Assembly (NCBI GenBank): GCA_001005265.1
Contig: CP011392.1
Location: 1,423,902-1,487,901, forward strand
DNA from: Dehalogenimonas sp. WBC-2
GTDB taxonomy: Bacteria; Chloroflexota; Dehalococcoidia; Dehalococcoidales; Dehalococcoidaceae
Length of the DNA stretch: 64,000 nt
Direction: 5' to 3'
Part shown: positions 1 through 8,848 of the stretch, one piece after another
Position numbering within the stretch: position 1 is the first letter of the stretch
Layout of the letters: each line of letters opens with the position of its first letter
Notes under the pieces: model-generated
The model's database searches: none
Told to the model about the DNA's origin: nothing
The model's input: only the letters and a program-made list of their open reading frames with translations
Translations under genes and position numbers: made by a program

Positions 1-720
1 GATATTGCTGGCATTCAAAACGTGTCCCAGATCGGCCAGCAGACCGTCACTGATATCGATGGCGCACTTGATGCCGTTTTTCAGCAGCAGTCGTCCCACA
101 TCCAGCCTTGGCTGAGGCCGCCAGAAAGCGTCTGTTAGTTCAGCAGTATCAAACTCACCTGGTTTAAGCGAACCGTCGAGTGCCGCCAGACCGGCAGCCG
201 CCGCGCCTAAACGGCCAGTGACAGCAATAAGGTCTCCGTTCCTGGCTTTAGAGCGCAATAGTACCTTAGACTTCGACTCAGCCCGGCCAATGACCGTCAC
301 ATGAACACCTAACTGCGAGGCGCGGCTGATATTGCCCCCGGCAATAACCGTTCCTGATTGTTCTGCCAGTTCCAACATCCCCTGGTAAAGCCTGACCACG
401 TCCTCGGGTTGCGTCTCCTCGGGTAAACCGAGAGACACCAGGGCATAATGAGGCGCGCCTCCCATAGCGGCGATATCAGAGAGATTGACCGCCAGCGCTT
501 TCCAGCCTAATGCCTGCCAATCAAGGTACTTCCGCTGAAAATGGACGCCTTCATTAAGGCTATCAGTGGTTGCCAGTTGGAATTTTACGTTGGATTTTAT
601 AACCGCAGCGTCATCGCCGATACCGGAAACAAACGAAGACCAATCGCCCGGTTTAACCCGATTGATCTCATCTGTAATCCGGTCTATGAGATCAAACTCG
701 CTCAATTTAACGCTTTTCAC
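1..720 (-). CDS. thiL: Thiamine-monophosphate kinase, 3' part missing (window edge)
   Basis: Reading the complement gives an open frame from a GTG at 718-720 to the window edge. It phosphorylates thiamine monophosphate to the diphosphate cofactor in the cytoplasm. Visible family marks are the N-terminal GIGDDAAV segment, the TTDSLNEGVHF strand (usually TTDxLVEGVHF), the LSDIAAMGG motif and, near the edge, CAIDISDGLLADLGH; all are ATP/Mg or substrate-binding parts of the AIR-synthase fold. About 240 codons are present of a usual 310-330. There is no Shine-Dalgarno; a TATAAT box ends seven bases before the GTG, so translation of a leaderless transcript is likely. Neighbours give no pathway context. 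Confidence 0.93.
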   Translation of the reverse strand, partial: MKSVKLSEFDLIDRITDEINRVKPGDWSSFVSGIGDDAAVIKSNVKFQLATTDSLNEGVHFQRKYLDWQALGWKALAVNLSDIAAMGGAPHYALVSLGLPEETQPEDVVRLYQGMLELAEQSGTVIAGGNISRASQLGVHVTVIGRAESKSKVLLRSKARNGDLIAVTGRLGAAAAGLAALDGSLKPGEFDTAELTDAFWRPQPRLDVGRLLLKNGIKCAIDISDGLLADLGHVLNASNI

Positions 721-727
721 GACCCGG

Positions 728-733
728 ATTATA
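728..733 (-). promoter_or_regulatory. -10 box of a leaderless thiL promoter
   Basis: On the complement the sequence reads TGATATAAT, an extended -10, followed by seven bases and the GTG start of thiL. No -35 hexamer of quality is seen at 16-18 bp, which fits an extended -10 promoter. The predicted transcript start falls on the start codon. Confidence 0.6.
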
Positions 734-860
734 TCATACCCCTTGCTTTCCGCCTCAGATTACGCTCTTACCATAATTACACGACAGGTTTTAAAGCATT
801 GTTGCCCGGACACCCGATTTAAGATATTCTATCGCATGTATATTCTTATGGAGTAAATTG

Positions 861-1067
861 ATGTTCGAAAACATTTTTGGTTTCTTTTTTGCCAGTATTT
901 TCGGCCTGATTGCATTTGCTTTCAGTTTGGCCATCTACTTTCTGCCCACAATCATTGCGGTGGCCGGAAAACGCCGCAATTCAATGTCCATTTTTCTCCT
1001 CAACCTCCTGCTTGGCTGGACATTCATCGGCTGGGTAGTTGCTCTGGTGTGGTCGGTAAAAAAATAA
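861..1067 (+). CDS. Small membrane protein, superinfection-immunity family
   Basis: A 68-residue protein with two membrane segments. The second half carries the family signature: YFLPTIIAVAGKRR, then an LNLLLGWTFIGWVVALVW stretch, matching the T4 superinfection immunity (Imm) family widespread as small bacterial membrane proteins. In phage the family blocks DNA entry; in bacterial chromosomes its role is unknown. ATG at 861 is chosen over the in-frame TTG at 858 because GGAG lies seven bases upstream of it. It stands alone between divergent thiL and a convergent nuclease gene. Confidence 0.85.
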   Translation: MFENIFGFFFASIFGLIAFAFSLAIYFLPTIIAVAGKRRNSMSIFLLNLLLGWTFIGWVVALVWSVKK

Positions 1068-1071
1068 TCCC

Positions 1072-1734
1072 TTAAAACGGCACTTCAGAGTTTCCGTCCC
1101 TGTCATCGGCTTGACTCTCGCATTTCTCCGGGCAATCCGCACTGGTCAGGTCGCAGTAGCGGCATTCAGCAACACTCGGTGAGCGCCGGGGCGCTTCCCC
1201 GGTCTCAAGTAAGTCCAAGAAATAAGTCACCCTTTTCTGGAATTCCAGATCAATCGCTGACGAAGGAATGACAGAGTGTTCGCCATCCTTATAAACGACA
1301 CACCCGCTGATCTTTTTACCTTTGTACACCGGTGAGCCGTATGGTAAGAAAAGCATATACAGCATCACCTGAACAATGTCGGAATGCCGCGGTGTGCCTG
1401 TCTTTATGTCATATACAGTCGCACTAGCGCCTTCATCAAGAGTGATCAAATCAGGCTTGCCGGACACGACCAAACCACTCTTACGCGTCACTCTGAACTG
1501 GTTCTGATCTTCTTTGAATATCGCCACTTTCGAGGAAGAACATTCCCGGCAAAGTTCGTCGAGGCATTGGTTGTGAGCCATTACCCACGCCGCTTGCTGA
1601 AAATCAGACGGAGCTTTATTAAAGCCCATATAATGGGTGCGGAACCACGGTGCCCAATGACACTGCACCTCGCCAGCCATGAGTTTAGCCAGCCAGGTTA
1701 CCCAGACATACAAGCCGGTGCGCGCTACGGTCAT
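1072..1734 (-). CDS. PD-(D/E)XK nuclease-fold protein with C-terminal Cys cluster (Cas4/RecB-like)
   Basis: A 220-residue protein with the PD-(D/E)XK core: GKPDLI around residue 92 and YDIKTG around residue 108, followed by QVMLYM as the usual Q/Y motif. The C-terminus has CRYCDLTSADCPEKC, resembling the Fe-S cysteines of Cas4 and AddB/RecB-type nucleases. No CRISPR genes or arrays lie nearby, so a stand-alone DNA-processing role is more likely than Cas4. The ATG at 1734 has no Shine-Dalgarno; TGTTATAAT (box at 1742-1747) ends seven bases before it, again indicating a leaderless mRNA. Specific substrate unknown. Confidence 0.82.
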   Translation of the reverse strand: MTVARTGLYVWVTWLAKLMAGEVQCHWAPWFRTHYMGFNKAPSDFQQAAWVMAHNQCLDELCRECSSSKVAIFKEDQNQFRVTRKSGLVVSGKPDLITLDEGASATVYDIKTGTPRHSDIVQVMLYMLFLPYGSPVYKGKKISGCVVYKDGEHSVIPSSAIDLEFQKRVTYFLDLLETGEAPRRSPSVAECRYCDLTSADCPEKCESQADDRDGNSEVPF

Positions 1735-1741
1735 ATTTTGA

Positions 1742-1747
1742 ATTATA
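1742..1747 (-). promoter_or_regulatory. -10 box of leaderless nuclease promoter
   Basis: The complement reads TGTTATAAT then seven bases and the ATG at 1734. An extended -10 without a clear -35 is seen. Confidence 0.6.
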
Positions 1748-1828
1748 ACAGCCTCAATAACGACAGGCGACCAAAGAAAGTGTATCTATAAAATAGTGAT
1801 AGTTCCCTGATGAACCCGGCTGATCTGT

Positions 1829-2168
1829 TATTGTTTTCTCCAAAAATCATAAAACAACTGAAACAACCTACCTGTTTACGATTAAAAACGGCGATTTTTG
1901 GGGGTTGTTTTCAGAAGAAACAAATAAATCAGATACTCTTTTAAACTACTAAATGCGTCCCTGGGAGGTTGTTTCTCCGAAAGTGAAAAAATATTAAAAC
2001 AACCTCCTTATTACGATTGAAACCGGCTAAAACAACCGGTTGTTTGCCATAATCAACCGATAAATCAAATACTCTTTATAAACAACTATTAAATAGAGAA
2101 CGAATGTTAGCATACCAGTGGTGAGGTGTCAATAGGGTTTTTGAACTTTTTGCAGGTTTATTTTTTCC
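1829..2168 (+). repeat. Two tandem copies of an AAACAACC-rich repeat (copies A and B)
   Basis: The stretch between the nuclease gene and pilD holds no convincing gene. Copy A (about 1829-1957) and copy B (about 1959-2098, with similarity to other copies continuing to about 2168) share a layout: AAACAACC half-sites, TTACGATT, a GGC-centred segment, GGTTGTTT, then AAATCARATACTCTTT. Copy B has a 16-bp perfect palindrome AAACAACCGGTTGTTT at 2030-2045. The same family recurs in opposite orientation near 56.8 and 58.1 kb. Possible natures are a non-autonomous mobile element or a multi-site operator. Confidence 0.75.
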
Positions 2169-2257
2169 ATCTAAATGTCCGATATGTTTGGGTACTTTTA
2201 CATCTCGCTCATAATCCCTCCCCACTGGATGAAGTGCGAAGTGCGCTGATATAAAAT

Positions 2258-2287
2258 TTGTTATTTGGAATTTACACCACCTATAAT
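2258..2287 (+). promoter_or_regulatory. Promoter of prepilin peptidase, leaderless
   Basis: TTGTTA at 2258-2263, an 18-bp spacer and TATAAT at 2282-2287. The ATG at 2294 starts six bases after the -10 box, exactly where transcription should begin. Confidence 0.65.
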
Positions 2288-2293
2288 ATGACA

Positions 2294-3064
2294 ATGGAAA
2301 TATCCTGGTCCATCTTCTTTTTTATGTTTGGCGCTATTATCGGCAGTTTCCTGAATGTAATTGCTGACCGCTTGCCTCAAGACAAATCTATTGTCACTCC
2401 TCCGTCCCGCTGCCCCGGATGCAACCGCAGACTGTCCGCCGCTGATATGATACCAGTGCTGTCATGGTTGATTCTGCGCGGGCGCTGCCGCACTTGCGGT
2501 CAAAAAATCCCGGCAAGGGTGCTGTGGGTTGAGATGGTTACTGGCCTTGCCTTCGCCTTACTATTTATTCATTTTGGAATGACGCCGGTGTTGTGGGTCA
2601 GCTTGTTGTATGCTGCGTTCACCATTGTTATTTTTATCATTGATATGGAACACCAGCTTATTCTCAACAATATTCTGCTGCCAGCTATGGCGATAGCTCT
2701 GGCAGTCAGCCTCTTTTCAAGTCAGATCAACCTGGCACCGACTTTCTTCAATGCCGCTATCGGTGCCGTAGCCGGTTTCGGTATATTCCTTATCGTCTAT
2801 ATTGTTTCACGCGGCGGCATGGGGGAAGGTGACGTCAAGCTGGGCGCACTGGCAGGATTGATCACCGGCTGGCCTAATATTATCGTGGCTGTAATCTTGT
2901 CCTGGATAGCCAGCGGTTTGGTGGCAATCGGTCTGCTAGCCCTTCGGCGCAAAGGACGTCGCGAAGCCATCGCCTTCGGGCCATTCCTTGCACTTTCGAT
3001 GTTTATAACCTTCATATGGGGAACTCCGCTAATAGACTGGTATCTGGGGCTGTTCCTCAATTAA
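2294..3064 (+). CDS. Prepilin peptidase / N-methyltransferase (type IV leader peptidase)
   Basis: About 256 residues, polytopic membrane aspartyl protease that cleaves type III signal peptides of prepilins and methylates the new N-terminus. The sequence shows the GSFLNVIADRLP start, the cytoplasmic zinc loop with two CxxC pairs (CPGC and CRTC), the first catalytic Asp in IDMEHQLI and the second in GMGEGDVKLGA (the GxGDxK motif). It presumably serves the pilus operon at 19-33 kb, which has no peptidase of its own. ATG 2294 is preferred (ATG 2288 and TTG 2258 are in frame) because the -10 box ends just before it. Confidence 0.93.
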   Translation: MEISWSIFFFMFGAIIGSFLNVIADRLPQDKSIVTPPSRCPGCNRRLSAADMIPVLSWLILRGRCRTCGQKIPARVLWVEMVTGLAFALLFIHFGMTPVLWVSLLYAAFTIVIFIIDMEHQLILNNILLPAMAIALAVSLFSSQINLAPTFFNAAIGAVAGFGIFLIVYIVSRGGMGEGDVKLGALAGLITGWPNIIVAVILSWIASGLVAIGLLALRRKGRREAIAFGPFLALSMFITFIWGTPLIDWYLGLFLN

Positions 3065-3184
3065 GACCTTGTGATTCAATGTCATTTAACTCCACGTCAT
3101 CTGGCAAATTAAAGAACTCAACTGCGTGGAAATAACAAAAAAGGCTTGGTTCACACGTTCAGTTATTTTAGATGGATGGGTCGC

Positions 3185-3213
3185 TTGCTCCCTGTCCGTT
3201 CCGCCTGTATGAT
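3185..3213 (+). promoter_or_regulatory. Promoter of the PAS-domain gene
   Basis: TTGCTC at 3185-3190, 17-bp spacer, TATGAT at 3208-3213. Transcription would start near 3220, leaving a short leader that contains AGAGG before the ATG at 3247, so this gene is led by a ribosome site, unlike several neighbours. Confidence 0.5.
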
Positions 3214-3246
3214 ACACAATTAAACCTGCCTGAGAAGAGGTAAGTG

Positions 3247-3615
3247 ATGGAAGACAAGTACTTTTATCGTAAGATTATAGATGAGATCCCATTACCGGTG
3301 TATGTTTTCCAGGACGGCGATTTGATGTTTTTCAATCAAGCCTTTGTCGAATATTCACGTTATAATCGAGACGAACTTAAAGGCGTAAATTTTTTAGATT
3401 TGATTCATCCAGCCTATAGGGATACTCTGGTAGCCCAAACGAGATTGGCACTGTCTGGTCAGCATAAAAATCTTCCGCCAGAACCTGAAATACAAGTCCT
3501 TCGTAAGAATGGTGAGGCCAGGTGGGTTAGAATTAGTCCCCGCATCATAGAATATAATGGTCAACCGGCCGTGCTTGGCGTTGTAGCCGATGTCACCGAA
3601 TATAAACACTCTTAG
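3247..3615 (+). CDS. Single PAS-domain protein
   Basis: A 122-residue protein consisting of one PAS/PAC domain and nothing else: the N-terminal IPLPVYVFQDGDLMFFN strand, YSRYNRDELKG helix, FLDLIHPAYRD and the C-terminal PAC strands ending VVADVTEYK. No kinase, GGDEF or HTH follows before the stop, so it is either a stand-alone sensor that acts on another protein or the remnant of a kinase. ATG 3247 follows GAGG by six bases; GTG 3244 is the alternative. The ligand is not predictable from sequence. Confidence 0.85.
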   Translation: MEDKYFYRKIIDEIPLPVYVFQDGDLMFFNQAFVEYSRYNRDELKGVNFLDLIHPAYRDTLVAQTRLALSGQHKNLPPEPEIQVLRKNGEARWVRISPRIIEYNGQPAVLGVVADVTEYKHS

Positions 3616-3725
3616 TTATGGTACCTGACAATATCAGGTCAGTTAGTCCAGGCCGAACTAATATCACTTATCTTGAATGTAACCATTTCTTCATGAAACT
3701 GTTGATTTTAGTATAACCCGACGGT

Positions 3726-4358
3726 ATGAATACCTTGAATCCCCTAACATGGAGAAGCCCGTCAGCATTAGTGTTGGTCCTCGCTAATACCATGCCACTG
3801 CTGGGTGTGGTATTCCTTAACTGGCAGGTTTTCCCTATTATGTTTCTGTTTTGGATGGAGAATGTGGTCATCGGTGTTCTGAACGTGTTCAAAATGGCAC
3901 TGGCGCAGAAAAATTCACCGGCCTCGGCAAAACTATTCATGATTCCGTTCTTCTGCATACATTACGGGATATTCACTTTTGTCCATGGCATATTCATTTT
4001 CATCCTATTCGGTGGCATCCTGAATGAAAGCGGAACCATTTTAACTTTTGATTCATTTAAAGGGTTACACCTGGAATGGGGGATATTAATCCTGGCCATG
4101 AGTCACGGATTTTCCTTTATCAATAACTACATCCAACGGAGCGAGTACAAACAGGCCTCGGTATCAGAACTCATGATGCAACCGTATTCCCGTATCGTAA
4201 TTTTGCATGTGACGATCATCTTCGGAGGTTTTTTGGTAACATCTTTGAACACCCAGGTCATGGGATTAGTATTTCTTATCGGTCTGAAAACAACTATCGA
4301 TTTATACGCTCATTTAAAACTCCACAAAAGGATGCCGGGTGGAGTTTTAACAAAATAG
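3726..4358 (+). CDS. Integral membrane protein, DUF6498-like
   Basis: A 210-residue hydrophobic protein with about six membrane spans. The LNWQVFPIMFLFWMENVVIGVLN segment (positions about 29-51) followed by a FCIHYGIFTFVHGIF segment matches the DUF6498 layout, whose function is unknown. Conserved His, Trp, Glu and Asn within membrane helices hint at a shared functional site. There is no Shine-Dalgarno; TATAAC at 3712-3717 ends eight bases before the ATG. Monocistronic between the PAS gene and the convergent copper locus. Confidence 0.75.
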   Translation: MNTLNPLTWRSPSALVLVLANTMPLLGVVFLNWQVFPIMFLFWMENVVIGVLNVFKMALAQKNSPASAKLFMIPFFCIHYGIFTFVHGIFIFILFGGILNESGTILTFDSFKGLHLEWGILILAMSHGFSFINNYIQRSEYKQASVSELMMQPYSRIVILHVTIIFGGFLVTSLNTQVMGLVFLIGLKTTIDLYAHLKLHKRMPGGVLTK

Positions 4359-4471
4359 CATTTCATCGTGCCTGTCCAAAGATGGGAGGAGATTGCGGAG
4401 CAGTGGTTCTGACGTGAGTGCAATGATAGATATTTATTATGATACTCAGGTCTGTCACGAAAAAACAAACC

Positions 4472-4675
4472 TTACAGCTTCCCCTGCCTACTCTTAAAGA
4501 AGGTCGTCACCGGCGGCATCAGAATAATCATCAAGAGTATGAATACCCACACCGCGCCGCCAGCACGGGCCACTGCGGTGTAGCTTCCCCAGGCTGTCGC
4601 CAGCAGGAACACCGCCGCGCCCAGCAATGATATTCCGGTGTAAACGATGGCCGAAAGCAATGCAATGTTTTTCAC
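4472..4675 (-). CDS. Small membrane protein downstream of copA
   Basis: A 67-residue protein with two predicted membrane helices (residues about 5-27 and 40-58) and a basic C-terminus. Its GTG start overlaps the copA stop as GTGA, so the two are translationally coupled and the product likely acts with the copper pump or at least in the same operon. No motif identifies a function. Confidence 0.7.
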   Translation of the reverse strand: MKNIALLSAIVYTGISLLGAAVFLLATAWGSYTAVARAGGAVWVFILLMIILMPPVTTFFKSRQGKL

Positions 4676-7221
4676 GCCGCGCCTCCGGATTTGGTTGCGG
4701 CGCGGCGGCGGATAGGTGGTACAAAGCCCCGCATCCTAAGCGTGTTAAGAGTCACTGAAAGTGAACTGAAAGCCATTAGAAGAGCCGCCAGTTCCGGGCT
4801 GACCATCTGGGCGGTAAAAGGATACAGGATTCCCATGCCGATAGGTATGGCAAGTGCGTTATAGCCAAATGCCCAGAACAGATTTTGCTTGATGAGTCCC
4901 AGTGTCTGACGTCCCACCTGTACCGCGGCCACCACATCCAGGATATCATCTTTGACCAGAACTACGTGCCCTGTCTCCTTGGCTACATCTGTTCCCGACC
5001 CAATAGCGATGCCGACATCCGCCTGCGCCAGCGCTGGCGCATCGTTGATACCGTCACCCACCATTGCTACTTTAAGTCCCTCAGCCTGAAGCTTTTTTAC
5101 CTCAGCAGCCTTATCTTCCGGCATGACCTCAGCCAATACCCGGTCAATTCCAACAGATTTTGCGATAGCCTCGGCGGTACGGCGGTTGTCACCGGTAATC
5201 ATCAGCACTTGAAGCCCCATGCGCCGGAGTTCAGCGACGGCAATGGCAGAGGTATCTTTGAGCGTATCAGCCACAGCAACGATTCCTGCAGCCCTGCCAT
5301 CAATGGCGACGAACATAGCCGTCTTGCCTTCACCTTCAAGACGCTCTGCTTCGATGATGATAGTATCAATAGCGATACTGTTAACGTCCATGAGTCTGCG
5401 GTTGCCCAGCAGGATATCACGATTACCGGACCGGGCGATGACTCCCTGGCCGGGCACGGCGTTAAAAGACCCGGCGTCTTCGGGTTCCTGCCCCGACTCC
5501 CGGAAGCCACGCACAATAGCCTCTCCTAACGGGTGTTCTGAGTGTTTCTCGGCTACTGCGGCCAGTTTGAGCACCTCATCGCGGTTGAAAGGCGCAACAG
5601 CAATAACATCGGTTACCGACGGCTCGCCGCGGGTTAGTGTCCCGGTTTTGTCGAAGATAACAGCCTGGAGACGGGCGGTGGACTCCATAGCATCAGCACC
5701 TTTGAACAAAATGCCGTACTCCGCCCCCTTGCCGCTGCCGGCCATGACCGCTGAAGGCGTCGCCAGACCCAGAGCGCAGGGACAGGAGATGACCAGCACC
5801 GTCACCGATGTCAACAGCGCAAAACCGAAGACACCCAGGCCGGAAAGAACATAGGGCGTCAGGATAAGCCGGGTTTCCGGCACGAACCACAGGTTATAAC
5901 CGATGAAAAACCAGAAGATGAAGACGACCAGCGCCACGGCGTGGACACCCAGAATGAATTGCCCGGCTACCCGGTCAGCCAGCTTCTGGATGGGAGCGCG
6001 GGTGGTTTGGGCTTCTTCAACCAGTTTAATGATCTGGGCCAGCGCCGTGTCCTTGCCAACGCGAGTTGTCCTGAAGCGGAAGGCACCGGTCTTGTTAAGC
6101 GTACCGCCGATAACTTCGTCGCCGCTTTGCTTCTCAACAGGGATGCTCTCGCCGGTTATCATCGACTGGTCAACTGACGAGTAGCCATCGACGATGACGC
6201 CATCGACCGGCACCGCTTCACCCGGACGGACAGCCAGGATTTCGCCAGTTTCGACCGTCTCAGCTGGTATTTCAAGTTCTTTGCCGTCCCGAATGACACG
6301 GGCTACCCTGGGCTGAAGTTTAATCAGGCGACGGATAGACTCTGAGGTACGGCCACGGGTGACCGCTTCCAGATAGCGCCCCAAAATGATAAAGGCGGTT
6401 AAAAGCGCCGCCGCTTCGTAAAAAGTGGCTTCACGCCCACCGAACCCGGCATCAGGGAAAAAAGTGTTAATCACAGCAATGAGGTAAGCCGCGCCGATTC
6501 CGGTAGCGTACAGCAGGTTCATATCGGTCAGGCCACGCCGTAGACCGTTCCATGAATTTACGAAGAACTGCCGTGCCGGGCCGAAGACGATGGGCGTCGT
6601 CAACGAGAACAGGAATATCTTGTTGTTCATCCATTCAGGAATGAAATTGGGGAAGATCCAGTACGGTTGAAAGGTGCCGATCATGATGATTAGCCCTATC
6701 GACCCGGCAAAGATAAGGTTACGGCGCTGCTTTTTTACTTCATGTTCGCGGGCTTGCTGCTCCCGGTCCAGCGCTGCCTGCCCTTCGATCTTTTCTATCG
6801 CGCCGTAGCCCAGTTCTTTAACTGTTTTTATAATTTCAGCCAGGGACGTAACCGCCGGAGCATACTCGATGCGGGCGCTTCCGGCAGACAGGTTAACGGT
6901 TACACTATCCACACCTGCCATAGATGTAATCATCCGCTCGACATTCTTGACACAGGAGGCACAACTCATACCGGTAACAGACAGATTGGCAGTGTCGTAG
7001 GCGGCGGAGTAACCCATGTCCTCCACAGCCTTTTTCAAATCAGTGAGGCTGGCCCGGGCGGGATCATACTCAACAAGAGCTTTTCCTGTGGCCAGATTTA
7101 CCGTGACCTCCCCAACGCCGGATACACTCTTAAGCGCTCCCTCAACGTGGCGGACGCAGGAAGCGCAGGTCATGCCTCCGATGAAAAGCGACAGCGATGT
7201 CTTTTTCCTATCGCCAGCCAT
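4672..7221 (-). CDS. copA: Copper-exporting P1B-type ATPase
   Basis: An 849-residue heavy-metal pump. It has two N-terminal metal-binding domains with GMTCASC and GMSCASC, the intramembrane CPC ([13 protein letters not shown]), the phosphorylation motif [11 protein letters not shown], the [12 protein letters not shown] motif, [20 protein letters not shown] hinge, and the YN and MAFSS residues of the last two membrane helices that specify Cu(I). It exports Cu(I) from the cytoplasm. ATG 7221 is preceded by AGGAG. It lies in an operon with copZ and a Cys-rich small protein upstream and a small membrane protein downstream. Confidence 0.96.
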   Translation of the reverse strand: MAGDRKKTSLSLFIGGMTCASCVRHVEGALKSVSGVGEVTVNLATGKALVEYDPARASLTDLKKAVEDMGYSAAYDTANLSVTGMSCASCVKNVERMITSMAGVDSVTVNLSAGSARIEYAPAVTSLAEIIKTVKELGYGAIEKIEGQAALDREQQAREHEVKKQRRNLIFAGSIGLIIMIGTFQPYWIFPNFIPEWMNNKIFLFSLTTPIVFGPARQFFVNSWNGLRRGLTDMNLLYATGIGAAYLIAVINTFFPDAGFGGREATFYEAAALLTAFIILGRYLEAVTRGRTSESIRRLIKLQPRVARVIRDGKELEIPAETVETGEILAVRPGEAVPVDGVIVDGYSSVDQSMITGESIPVEKQSGDEVIGGTLNKTGAFRFRTTRVGKDTALAQIIKLVEEAQTTRAPIQKLADRVAGQFILGVHAVALVVFIFWFFIGYNLWFVPETRLILTPYVLSGLGVFGFALLTSVTVLVISCPCALGLATPSAVMAGSGKGAEYGILFKGADAMESTARLQAVIFDKTGTLTRGEPSVTDVIAVAPFNRDEVLKLAAVAEKHSEHPLGEAIVRGFRESGQEPEDAGSFNAVPGQGVIARSGNRDILLGNRRLMDVNSIAIDTIIIEAERLEGEGKTAMFVAIDGRAAGIVAVADTLKDTSAIAVAELRRMGLQVLMITGDNRRTAEAIAKSVGIDRVLAEVMPEDKAAEVKKLQAEGLKVAMVGDGINDAPALAQADVGIAIGSGTDVAKETGHVVLVKDDILDVVAAVQVGRQTLGLIKQNLFWAFGYNALAIPIGMGILYPFTAQMVSPELAALLMAFSSLSVTLNTLRMRGFVPPIRRRAATKSGGAA

Positions 7222-7283
7222 TAGGCGTCTCCTCTAAGATTCGATCTGCTGCGGTTTCACTACTGCGGTTATTCAGGAACGGT

Positions 7284-7517
7284 CTAATCGGCGGCCTCAG
7301 TCGAGGCGGCATAACCGGCTTGCTCAACTGCCTTGATCAATTCATCAGGCTTGGCGATAAAGGAGTTATAACTAACCCTGGCCTTGCCCGCCGCCAGGTC
7401 GACCACAGCCTTTTCAACACCGGGTACTTTACTCAACGCCACTTCGACGTGCCGTACACAGGAAGGACAACTCATGCCACTCACTAAAAGGGTAATCATC
7501 GTCTTATTGTCAGCCAT
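7284..7517 (-). CDS. copZ: Copper chaperone, HMA domain
   Basis: A 77-residue single heavy-metal-associated domain with the GMSCPSC metal site near residue 14 and the ferredoxin-like pattern VEVALSKVPGVEKAVVDL. Proteins of this type bind Cu(I) and hand it to the N-terminal domains of CopA, here encoded 62 bases downstream. ATG 7517 is preceded by GGGAGG. The CPSC variant (Pro instead of Ala) is a minor difference from the copA domains. Confidence 0.92.
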   Translation of the reverse strand: MADNKTMITLLVSGMSCPSCVRHVEVALSKVPGVEKAVVDLAAGKARVSYNSFIAKPDELIKAVEQAGYAASTEAAD

Positions 7518-7655
7518 CTTTACCTCCCGTAAAAACCGATTCGATTGCTAAATTGCGAACTAAAGACTATCACGTTTTGACTTGGACATCGTTACTGGTG
7601 GAGTTCAATGCTGGTGATCTTGGCTTACACCCTCAACTGAGGGCTTGGCAGACTC

Positions 7656-7799
7656 TCAACATCCGGGTTCACCGGGGTGACCGCAACAGCTTTGCCGCTT
7701 TGTTATTTTGATACCGGTGTTTTTTAACGCCAGATATAGTTTCTTATGAAGCGGTAAAGGAACCGACCAGTTGGTAAAAACGGATTTTAAATTCGGCAT
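7656..7799 (-). CDS. 47-residue Cys-rich small protein ending CCGHPGEPGC
   Basis: A short frame missed by usual length cut-offs: ATG at 7797-7799, stop at 7656-7658, with AGGAG about ten bases upstream. The product is basic through most of its length and ends with SCCGHPGEPGC, a dense Cys/His tail that looks like a soft-metal site. It is the first gene upstream of copZ and copA on the same strand, about 140 bases away, so a role in copper binding or sensing is a reasonable inference. No enzyme family is recognised. Confidence 0.65.
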   Translation of the reverse strand: MPNLKSVFTNWSVPLPLHKKLYLALKNTGIKITKRQSCCGHPGEPGC

Positions 7800-7948
7800 T
7801 GATTTTTTGCTCCTGATTTGGGAAAACCGTTTGTGACTGCTACCTGTAATTATACTCGCTTTTAGTACTAGCCTGAACTATGAGACTGTCACTCCGACAG
7901 GAAGCATTTTTATATACGTGTGGGAATTGATTGGGATGGTGTTTCCGG

Positions 7949-8848
7949 TTATCTTGCTAATTTTGACAGAACTTCTGTTACGTCGGCAGCATCATCCACA
8001 TCGGAGGAGAATGATGGAAATCTGGATTCCATGACGGCAAATTGCACCCGGTAAGCCATATAAAAATATTTTTTCACATCTTCAATAGTCATTTTCCGGC
8101 TTAACAGGCGGTAAAACGCTCTTATCAATTGCAAAGTATAACCGTTTTTAATCATCCGCCACACAAAAAGCTGCCAGATAAGGATTGGCCAAAGCAGAAT
8201 ACCTTTACGTTTACGGCGCATAGAATCCATTGCCCGATCTATGCCGCCAATCAACCGGCCATCCCGGCCGGACACCAGCAACTTGCCATCAGATGCAAGT
8301 TTCAATCTGGCAGCATTAATGAAGTTGACGTTCTGGGAAGCCACCTGATCCTTGAGTTCCGGGTTGTAAAGAGTGCGGTGATGGCGCCCGTCAGCTTGTA
8401 TTAATCTTTCCTTGATAAAAGTCAACAACAGATCACTCTCGGACCGCTGTGCCTTCATTATCAATTCATTGAACTCATCGGCGGTCGCTAGAGGAATATC
8501 GCAGGGCAGGATCATGATTGTTTTATCCATGCACCCGCCATAATAATCCAGTATCGCAGTCAAACCAAAGGCCAATCCTTCAGCAACCGAGGCCGATGGG
8601 CCATCATGGTCAATCAAATGTATCCTGGCATCAGGCGTAATGTGCTGATCCAGTCTCATTTCCCGCTCAACCAGCACAAACACGCGCTCCACAGCCGAAA
8701 GACGCAAGGCTTCAATAACATAAGCCGCCAATGGCCGTTCAGCCAGTGGCATCAGGGCTTTATATTTGAGGTGACTATGTTCAGGGAATTCTTCAATGCC
8801 GCCGCGTGCCAGCACCAGGGCAATAACCGGGCGTACTTCAGAAGACAT
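7949..8848 (-). CDS. MobA-like NTP transferase domain protein
   Basis: About 299 residues. The N-terminus has the nucleotidyltransferase pattern: VIALVLARGG, a Lys in KYKALMPLAERPL, then ILPCDIPLATADEF as the metal-binding Asp motif. The C-terminal half has a hydrophobic, basic segment (residues about 220-240) and is not recognised. Family members transfer NMP to molybdopterin or sugar phosphates; the substrate here is undetermined. ATG 8848 is chosen because GGAAG precedes it; it overlaps the end of the next upstream gene, so the two are cotranscribed. Confidence 0.75.
   Translation of the reverse strand: MSSEVRPVIALVLARGGIEEFPEHSHLKYKALMPLAERPLAAYVIEALRLSAVERVFVLVEREMRLDQHITPDARIHLIDHDGPSASVAEGLAFGLTAILDYYGGCMDKTIMILPCDIPLATADEFNELIMKAQRSESDLLLTFIKERLIQADGRHHRTLYNPELKDQVASQNVNFINAARLKLASDGKLLVSGRDGRLIGGIDRAMDSMRRKRKGILLWPILIWQLFVWRMIKNGYTLQLIRAFYRLLSRKMTIEDVKKYFYMAYRVQFAVMESRFPSFSSDVDDAADVTEVLSKLAR

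Noticed and set aside
541-856. Plus-strand frames over thiL
   Set aside because: They are mirror frames of the clear thiL coding sequence on the other strand.
1829-2098. Possible CRISPR array from recurring AAACAACC
   Set aside because: Only two long diverged units without uniform repeats or spacers, and no cas genes nearby; the Cas4-like nuclease alone is not enough.
2076-2294. 72-residue minus-strand frame upstream of pilD
   Set aside because: It lies in the repeat-derived and promoter DNA, has no ribosome site and overlaps the pilD promoter; its composition looks random.
4885-7237. Several plus-strand frames inside copA and copZ
   Set aside because: The opposite strand carries full P-type ATPase motifs in order; these are shadows.
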